A DNA stretch of 64,000 nt from JBEKHT01 sp049511715 (GTDB taxonomy: Bacteria > Chloroflexota > Anaerolineae > Anaerolineales > RBG-16-64-43), in the NCBI GenBank assembly GCA_049511715.1, contig JBEKXU010000004.1, forward strand, positions 1 through 64,000, written 5' to 3'. Position numbers and translations under genes: made by a program. The notes beneath the pieces are model-generated. The model saw only the letters and a list, made by a program, of their open reading frames with translations. It was not told the origin of the DNA and searched no databases. Each line of letters opens with the position of its first letter. The first letter of the stretch is position 1. Positions 58,892-64,000 of this stretch are shown piece by piece.

Positions 58892-60007
58892 CTACTTGCC
58901 GTAGAACTCGCGCGCCACCTCGATCAGTTTGCGGTTCTCCTCCTTGCTCCCGATCGTCAGGCGCCACCAGCCGTCACTTTCATACATGGCCGGCTCCGAG
59001 CGCAGGATCAACCCTTTGTGCTCGGCAAAAGTTACAAAATCCTTTCCCTTCTTTCCCGTCGGGCCACCGTCCAACAGGATATAGTTGCCGTAGGAGTGGA
59101 AGACAACCAACCCACGGATTTCGCTGAGCGACTCCTCGAGGAACATCAGCTCGCTGTTGTTGTGCTTGACGCGCGCTTGTAGAGCTTCCGTGTCCTCCAG
59201 GGCCGCCAATCCCGCCCACATCGGGATCGTGCCCATGTTCCAAGGGATGAGGGTCGCGGCGATCTGGTCAATTACGGACTTGGCGGCCAGAATGTACCCG
59301 AAGCGTAACCCAGCCAGTCCATAGGCCTTGGACAGGGTGCGGGTGATGATCACGTTCTCGTATTTCCTGGTCAGCGAGACCTGCGAGCGCTCCAGCCCGG
59401 CGAATTCGACATAGGCCTCGTCGATCACCAGAGGCACACCGGTCTGGGCGATGCGCTCGAAGTCCTTGCTCTCCATGAAATTGCCGGTCGGGTTGTTCGG
59501 GTTGGCAATCACCACGGCCTTGGTTTTGGGGGTGATGGCGGCCAGAAGGGCGTCGGGGTCGAACAGCAACTGTTTGTTCTTGTAAACCATGGGCACCGAA
59601 ACAAGCTTTCCCCCTACCACGATGCAGCGCAACCCGTAGATTCCGAAGCAAGGCGTGTGCTGGACGACTTCCTCGCCCGGTTGGACCAAGCTCCGCCAGA
59701 TCATGTCGTAGATCTCGCTCGAGCCATCGCCCAGCATCACGTTTTGCGGCCCGTCGAGTCCGTTGATTTCCGCGATCTTGGAACGCACGACAAGCCCCTG
59801 GTCGGGGTAGCGGTTAGCCATGCGGGCGTACTTATTGATGGCCGCCAGAACCTTTTCCGAGGGCGGATTGGGGTTCTCATTGGACATCATGCGGTGCAGG
59901 CCCGGATCCTTCCAGGCCAGCTCGATATGATCGGAGATGTACATCTTCTGGCCCTTCATCCAGGGAACGTAGTAGTCCTCCATCTTCTTCTTGGGCAACG
60001 TAGGCAT
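58892..60007 (-). CDS. Histidinol-phosphate aminotransferase-like PLP enzyme
   Basis: 371-residue fold-type I aminotransferase. It shows SNENPNPPSEKVLAAI, MLGDGSSEIYDMIWRSLV, VVIANPNNPTGNFM, VIDEAYVEFAG and the PLP-binding Lys in TRTLSKAYGLAGLRFGY; the C-terminal Arg lies in GWWRLTIGSKEEN. It is HisC-like, but the window has no other his genes and the gene follows a GntR regulator by 129 bases. A role on another amino acid or amine is as likely as histidine synthesis. A GGAGAGG RBS precedes the ATG. Confidence 0.88.
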   Translation of the reverse strand: MPTLPKKKMEDYYVPWMKGQKMYISDHIELAWKDPGLHRMMSNENPNPPSEKVLAAINKYARMANRYPDQGLVVRSKIAEINGLDGPQNVMLGDGSSEIYDMIWRSLVQPGEEVVQHTPCFGIYGLRCIVVGGKLVSVPMVYKNKQLLFDPDALLAAITPKTKAVVIANPNNPTGNFMESKDFERIAQTGVPLVIDEAYVEFAGLERSQVSLTRKYENVIITRTLSKAYGLAGLRFGYILAAKSVIDQIAATLIPWNMGTIPMWAGLAALEDTEALQARVKHNNSELMFLEESLSEIRGLVVFHSYGNYILLDGGPTGKKGKDFVTFAEHKGLILRSEPAMYESDGWWRLTIGSKEENRKLIEVAREFYGK

Positions 60008-60136
60008 AGGGTCCTCTCCTATTGAAAAAGTGGCCGATGACAGCTATCAGGCCGCCGTCTTCCAGTTCCCTTCCCGTCAGAAGGGTTCGGGCTTCCGGAA
60101 AGGGTCTCCCGCACCCTTCCCTCCCCTCGCGGAAGG

Positions 60137-60922
60137 TCAGGAGGCAGCGACGGAACTCATTTCCCGGCGATACTGGCTGGCCTCCACCTTGAAAAGGTAG
60201 CGATCGCCTCGGTAGTAAGACTGAAGCACTTCAATGCACTCGCCTTGGGAAGTGTAGGCCAGACTTTCCAGGAACATGCAGGGCACATCGCGAGAGATGC
60301 GCAGTTTTGCCGCGATCGGTTGGGAGGGCCGAACCACCCGCAACGTCTGGATGGAGTGATGAAGATCGGCGTGGAACTGAGTGGTGAGCAGTTGGTACAT
60401 CGACCCCTTGATCTCGACCTGCAGCAGCCCTCCGAAGCGATCCCAAGGATAATACTGTTTTTCCAGCAGAAAGGGGATGCCATCGGCGATACGCAGCCGT
60501 TCGACGACCACCAGCGCCTCCCCCGGCCGGACTCCCAGCTTCTCAGCGACCTCCGGTCCTGCGCGTGCCTTCTCCTGTGTGAGGATTCTGTCCTCGACCT
60601 CTACGTCCTTCAATTCGAAATCATCGACAAAGCTCGTCATCCGCCCCAGCTGGTGAATGGGCGAGAGGGCGCTTCGACGCTTGACAAAGGCTCCCACCCC
60701 GCGCTCCTTCTCGACCAGGCCGCGCTGGGCCAGGAGCGCAATCGCTTGGCGCACGGTATTGCGGTTGAGGCGGAAATCCCGGGCCAGCCGGCTCTCCGCG
60801 GGAAGCTTCGTTCCGACCGGGAACTGCCCGCTGGAAATCATCGACTCGGCCCAACTCGACAGCTGGACATAGATCGGCAGCGGGCTGGAACGGTCCGGGA
60901 CGCCCGAAGGAATTGTATACAT
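60137..60922 (-). CDS. GntR-family regulator with UTRA domain (HutC/PhnF type)
   Basis: 261 residues from the ATG at 60922. The winged helix has LPIYVQLSSWAESMISSGQF, LPAESRLARDFRLNRNTVRQ and GLVEKERGVGAFV; a UTRA ligand-binding domain follows (VVERLRIADGIPFLLEKQYY and the C-terminal YRGDRYLFKVEAS). The later of two ATGs is chosen because the promoter predicts transcription starting only two to three bases upstream, making the mRNA effectively leaderless. A palindromic operator overlaps this start, so autorepression is likely. The aminotransferase downstream is a likely target. Confidence 0.88.
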   Translation of the reverse strand: MYTIPSGVPDRSSPLPIYVQLSSWAESMISSGQFPVGTKLPAESRLARDFRLNRNTVRQAIALLAQRGLVEKERGVGAFVKRRSALSPIHQLGRMTSFVDDFELKDVEVEDRILTQEKARAGPEVAEKLGVRPGEALVVVERLRIADGIPFLLEKQYYPWDRFGGLLQVEIKGSMYQLLTTQFHADLHHSIQTLRVVRPSQPIAAKLRISRDVPCMFLESLAYTSQGECIEVLQSYYRGDRYLFKVEASQYRREMSSVAAS

Positions 60923-60960
60923 GTACGTACAATCGTACATAATTCCCGCGCCCCGGTCAA
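60920..60960 (-). promoter_or_regulatory. Promoter and palindromic operator of the GntR gene
   Basis: On the minus strand TTGACC (60960-60955) and TACGAT (60937-60932), 17 bases apart. ATGTACG-N6-CGTACAT (60921-60940) is a perfect 7-bp inverted repeat covering the -10 and transcription start. A repressor bound there would block initiation. Confidence 0.68.
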
Positions 60961-61228
60961 GCCGCCCCTCGGCTGAAAAACTGGAGGATCCCAGCGATCA
61001 CAGGCTTGAAGGCCAAGAGATCGGGGGCCGCAGAGCCCGGCGGCGGGAACGGCCCCAAGGCTCCCTAGCCCCATAAGTGTGCCACGCGAGACACGCCATC
61101 GGCCCTTCGGGACGAACGGCGGTGTTCCTTTCCCCGAGGCCCTTGCCAACCCCCATACTCTGCACCTTCGCCTGGGTTCACGGTCCACAAGTCGGGGTTG
61201 GCTTGGGGCTCACCTCCCGCAGCGCACA
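60961..61228. other. Intergenic region between transporter and GntR genes
   Basis: Follows the DMT transporter stop on the minus strand. No gene, terminator with T-tract or RNA recognised. No second copy of the ATGTACG operator is visible here. Confidence 0.4.
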
Positions 61229-62095
61229 CTAACCCAATATCCCTATCAGGCCCACTCCCAGCGCAACCAGGACGGACCCGACCACCCGCATGGGGCCGCT
61301 GGATTCCTTGAAAACCAGGACACCAATTGCCGCCGCAATGACCACGCTGAATTCACGAATGGCCCCAGCGTAGGAGGCCGGCGTTCCCCGTTGCATGGCG
61401 ATGAGAACCAAGCCGTAGGCCGCAACGGTCGTGAACCCCGCCAGGACAACAAAGTACCGCGAGCTGGACAGCTCGGTGGAAAGCCTCTTCCAGCCGGTGG
61501 AAAGTACCGCCAAGGGAGTTAGCCAGGCCCACGTGAGGGCAACATCCACATAGGTGTATAGGATCGGCGACGCGTGGCTTACGCCCACCTTGTCAATCGC
61601 GGTATAGATCGAGGTGGCCAGCCCGGCCAGAAGAGCCCAGCGCGGCGCGGCGCTCCTCAGCCTGCGGACCGGCTCGAGCCAAGAGCCCAGGCTTGGTAGG
61701 TTGCCAAGGTAGAGTCCGGAGACGATCACCAGCACGCCCAGAACCCCCCCGGGGGTGACGGATTCCCGAAGGATCAGCGTCGACCAGATCAGCAGCATGG
61801 CGGGGGCGCTGCCTCGGGCTAACGGGTACACCACCGAGAGATCCCCGTGCTGGTAGGCTTTGGCAATCGCCACAAAGTAGGCCGCATCAAAGACCGAGCT
61901 GATCAAGACGCAAGTCCAGGCAGCTCGATTGAAACCAGTCCGTACCAGCAGGACCACCGGAGAATAGAGGATGACCGACCATAGCAGCATCCACCACACA
62001 AAGGCCGGACGGTCCTGGGTGCGCCGCAAGCCAATGTGCGCGACCACATGAATGCAGGCCGAAAGGAGCAAGATCAGGAGATTCGCAAGGGTCAT
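61229..62095 (-). CDS. DMT-superfamily transporter (EamA domains)
   Basis: 288 residues with about ten hydrophobic helices in two EamA-like halves (LLSACIHVVAHIGLRR in the first; GVLVFKESSGPMRVVGSVLV in the second). The first half ends in ILRESVTPGGVLGVLVIVSG, the family pattern. It lies upstream of the GntR gene and downstream of the phosphatase-superfamily gene on one strand. Substrate unknown; export or import of a small amine or amino acid would fit the neighbours. Confidence 0.9.
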   Translation of the reverse strand: MTLANLLILLLSACIHVVAHIGLRRTQDRPAFVWWMLLWSVILYSPVVLLVRTGFNRAAWTCVLISSVFDAAYFVAIAKAYQHGDLSVVYPLARGSAPAMLLIWSTLILRESVTPGGVLGVLVIVSGLYLGNLPSLGSWLEPVRRLRSAAPRWALLAGLATSIYTAIDKVGVSHASPILYTYVDVALTWAWLTPLAVLSTGWKRLSTELSSSRYFVVLAGFTTVAAYGLVLIAMQRGTPASYAGAIREFSVVIAAAIGVLVFKESSGPMRVVGSVLVALGVGLIGILG

Positions 62096-62189
62096 GGAAG
62101 GTCGTAGTCACTTGCCCAAGCCAGAGGGGCGAGGGAAGGGTAGGCGGATCGTCCCAGCCGGCCTGGATCCCACTGCGACGGAGGCCGTC

Positions 62190-62999
62190 TTACCCTATCG
62201 GCGCCTGTTTCATCGTCGCAGGGATGCCAATTCCCAGGATCCGACAGAGGGTCGGCGCAATCTGAAGTTGATAGGCCAATGACCCCATGGCTCCTTTTCC
62301 CTCGCCGCCAACCTCAAGAACGTAGAGGGGCACGCGGCGGTTGCCTGGATCCTTGCCTCCATGGCTGCGGTCGGCGGTGATCCCATGATCGGCCGTGACC
62401 AGCACGGTGTAGCCCATCTCCTTCCATCGCGGGATCAGGTCCGCAAGGATGCTGTCTTGAAGGATGGCGTTGTTTCGATACTCCGGCGAGTCCGACCCAT
62501 GGGTCGCGCCCGCGTAGTCCATGCCCATCGGATGAACCAGCAGGTAGTCCGGCTGATATCGGTAGGCCAAGCTGGCTCCGGCGCCAAACACCTCGCGGTC
62601 CGGGGTCGCATCCTCGGTGTAGAAGCGGCCGTGCTGAATCAACTGGGAGGGGTCGTCAACCTCGCGATCCGCCACGTAGTCGTAAGGAGCGCGAACATAC
62701 AGCTCCGAGAACCAGTAGTAGGCGGCGGCGCCCGTCGTGCGACCGTTCCTCACAGCCTGCTCGAACACGTTCGGCATGGTCGAGCGCCGGACGACTCGAT
62801 TGTTGGTGACCCCATGCTCGCTCACGGGAACCCCGGTGTGCAGGGTTTCGTAGAGCGGACGAGACACGGTGGGCAGCTCCGCCTGGAGGGTGTAGCGGCT
62901 GGCTTGCTTGCGTTCGACCAAATGCTCCAGATATCCCATGGACTGCTCGGCGACGTCGTCCCTCAGTCCGTCCGACACCACCATTAGGACCTTCCCCAT
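62190..62999 (-). CDS. Alkaline-phosphatase-superfamily hydrolase
   Basis: 269 residues. It has the type I phosphodiesterase/nucleotide pyrophosphatase pattern: first Asp in LMVVSDGLRDD, nucleophile Thr in LPTVSRPLYETLHTG, HGVTNNRV, then metal ligands in HPMGMDYAGATHG and VTADHGITADRSHGG. GAGGAGG precedes the ATG at 62999; the frame to 63212 is non-homologous. No signal peptide is seen, so the enzyme is probably cytoplasmic. It may act on phosphonate, phosphodiester or similar substrates; not decidable from sequence. Confidence 0.87.
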   Translation of the reverse strand: MGKVLMVVSDGLRDDVAEQSMGYLEHLVERKQASRYTLQAELPTVSRPLYETLHTGVPVSEHGVTNNRVVRRSTMPNVFEQAVRNGRTTGAAAYYWFSELYVRAPYDYVADREVDDPSQLIQHGRFYTEDATPDREVFGAGASLAYRYQPDYLLVHPMGMDYAGATHGSDSPEYRNNAILQDSILADLIPRWKEMGYTVLVTADHGITADRSHGGKDPGNRRVPLYVLEVGGEGKGAMGSLAYQLQIAPTLCRILGIGIPATMKQAPIG

Positions 63000-63520
63000 G
63001 ACAACCTCCTCAAGGCTGTCCGGCCAATTCGTGAAATGGCGCCACGGCGCCCCTTCCCGGCCGGGCAGAAACCCGGCGCCGCGACCCAGGCCCAGAGGAT
63101 CCCGTCGCCCTGGTCCGTCCCAGCAAACCCTTGAACCTTCTCGGGCCTCGGAACGGTAGGGGCTCCCCAGGAAGCTCACGGCCAAGCCCGCTTGGCAGCA
63201 TTGCCCGTTCATGGCCGAGTTCGAAGTCGCTCAGGAGGATCAGTTCCCTTGATTGTTCCCCCCAGCCGCGCTGTTCCCAGGAATCAAGAGGGCTCGGTCC
63301 GACTCGCCCCGAGAATCCGCCAAGAGAAACAGGCGTCAAAGGGGCTGGCTCAGTCCCTACGCTGCGCCAGCCCCTGTTGAGACTGCTCAGATGCGGGCAA
63401 GCCCCGGAAATTGCCTCGCCTACCCCATCTGCTGGATCACTCTGCACAAAGAGTGCCCCCCTCTGGGCCGGAGGAGGTCACCCGCCGACCCAAGAGGCCT
63501 TCCCGAGATAAAAGGGAGGG
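63000..63520. other. Intergenic region upstream of the hydrolase gene
   Basis: No gene recognised. A hairpin GGGGCTGG (63341-63348) / CCAGCCCC (63367-63374) with a short T-run on the minus strand could terminate the permease transcript. No clear promoter or riboswitch found. Confidence 0.4.
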
Positions 63521-64000
63521 TTACTCGGCAGGGATCTCCTTGAACAGCAATTCCACGTTGACGCCCTGGCTCTTCCGGTAGGCATTGAACCCGAAGTAGA
63601 TGATCGCCGCCAGGACGTACATCGCCAGCATGAACACCATCGAAACGGCGTTCCCCCAGCCGATCCCATACAGCGCACTTCCGCTGGCGGTCGAGGGGTC
63701 CCAGAACCATACGACCAGCAGCCAGTCGAGGAAGCCCAAGAAGACCAAACCCGCTGCGGTGATCAGCGGCATCTCCTCTCCGGCAAAGATCCTCCTGGCC
63801 ACATAGTAGGCCACCCAGATCAGCATGACGGCATTGACCACCGAGAGCAGGGCGATCAAGCCGGCGCTAATCCACTGGAGAGGTGTGCCCGGAACAGCCG
63901 GGAGGGTCATCACCACGGAAGACCCCAGCTTGGCGCAGAGGTAGATCAGGTAAACCGCAAACAGGATAAACAACACCGTCAATATCCAGGCTACCCATTT
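63521..64000 (-). CDS. C-terminal part of a membrane permease (5' end outside window)
   Basis: The frame is open to the right edge (KWVAWILTVLFILF), so at least 159 C-terminal residues are present with about four helices (GLIALLSVVNAVMLIWVAYY, AAGLVFLGFLDWLLVVWFW, VFMLAMYVLAAIIYFG). The ending YRKSQGVNVELLFKEIPAE resembles APC-type amino-acid permeases that I know from Chloroflexota. The complete gene is needed to confirm the family. Confidence 0.7.
   Translation of the reverse strand, partial: KWVAWILTVLFILFAVYLIYLCAKLGSSVVMTLPAVPGTPLQWISAGLIALLSVVNAVMLIWVAYYVARRIFAGEEMPLITAAGLVFLGFLDWLLVVWFWDPSTASGSALYGIGWGNAVSMVFMLAMYVLAAIIYFGFNAYRKSQGVNVELLFKEIPAE

Noticed and set aside
1..64000. CRISPR arrays, prophage, rRNA, tRNA
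   Set aside because: No regularly spaced direct repeats, phage structural genes or conserved RNA gene sequences were seen on either strand.

Overview
The window reads as a chromosomal segment of a high-GC member of the Chloroflexota (Anaerolineae-like). Pointers are a secreted lipoprotein with two copies of the TGHNV-type repeat that I associate with Chloroflexota exported proteins, Thr/Pro-rich tails and linkers on exported proteins, Gram-positive-style control elements (a T-box, a GAAC-N4-GTTC box, sigma-A promoters) and no outer-membrane genes. No rRNA, tRNA, CRISPR array or prophage was seen. The assignment is inference from gene content.

Layout. 1-10.9 kb (minus): start of an unknown gene, a CPBP membrane protease, a badly decayed oppF pseudogene, then an oligopeptide ABC operon in transcription order SBP2-oppD-oppF-SBP1-oppB-oppC with two different solute-binding lipoproteins. 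11-18.1 kb: trmD (minus), then maf, a lipoprotein class B penicillin-binding protein with a MecA-like N-terminal domain, the TGHNV-repeat lipoprotein and a cold-shock protein (plus). 18.2-22.2 kb (minus): pheS-pheT behind a well-formed phenylalanine T-box leader with its own promoter. 22.3-23.5 kb: a DDE insertion sequence whose transposase is interrupted by three related 25-bp hairpin insertions. 23.6-24.2 kb: FHA protein. 24.5-29.3 kb (minus): rpsB-tsf-pyrH-frr-uppS-cdsA, a classic translation/lipid-carrier order. 29.5-33.4 kb (minus): priA, a doubtful small ORF and a Memo-family protein. 33.5-38.5 kb (plus): ECF sigma / anti-sigma / Nudix operon and a three-GAF diguanylate cyclase. 38.5-45 kb (plus): pyrimidine operon pyrC-pyrB-pyrF/pyrE fusion-pyrD, followed by an RpiB-family protein and a thiolase, behind an attenuator-like leader. 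45.2-46.5 kb (plus): membrane protein and lytic transglycosylase behind a promoter that carries an SOS-type box. 46.5-50.1 kb: two-component pair (minus), LysM protein and YbaK-like deacylase (plus). 50.1-58.5 kb (minus): HNH-containing MrfA/Hrq1-type helicase, branched-chain 2-oxoacid dehydrogenase E1alpha-E1beta-E2, and a membrane-bound Fe-S oxidoreductase. 58.9-64 kb (minus): HisC-type aminotransferase, GntR/UTRA regulator, DMT transporter, alkaline-phosphatase-superfamily enzyme and the C-terminal end of a permease.

How it fits together. Most genes are housekeeping: peptide import, Phe-tRNA charging, translation elongation and recycling, undecaprenyl and CDP-lipid synthesis, replication restart, UMP synthesis and branched-chain oxoacid oxidation. 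The regulatory DNA is unusually legible: T-box with terminator at pheST, attenuator-like hairpin at pyrC, SOS-type palindrome at 45.19 kb, an operator overlapping the start of the GntR gene, and structured leaders at rpsB and csp. The most unusual signal is the trio of 25-bp hairpins in the transposase: removing them restores a complete DDE protein without losing a residue, and their stems differ by compensatory base pairs.
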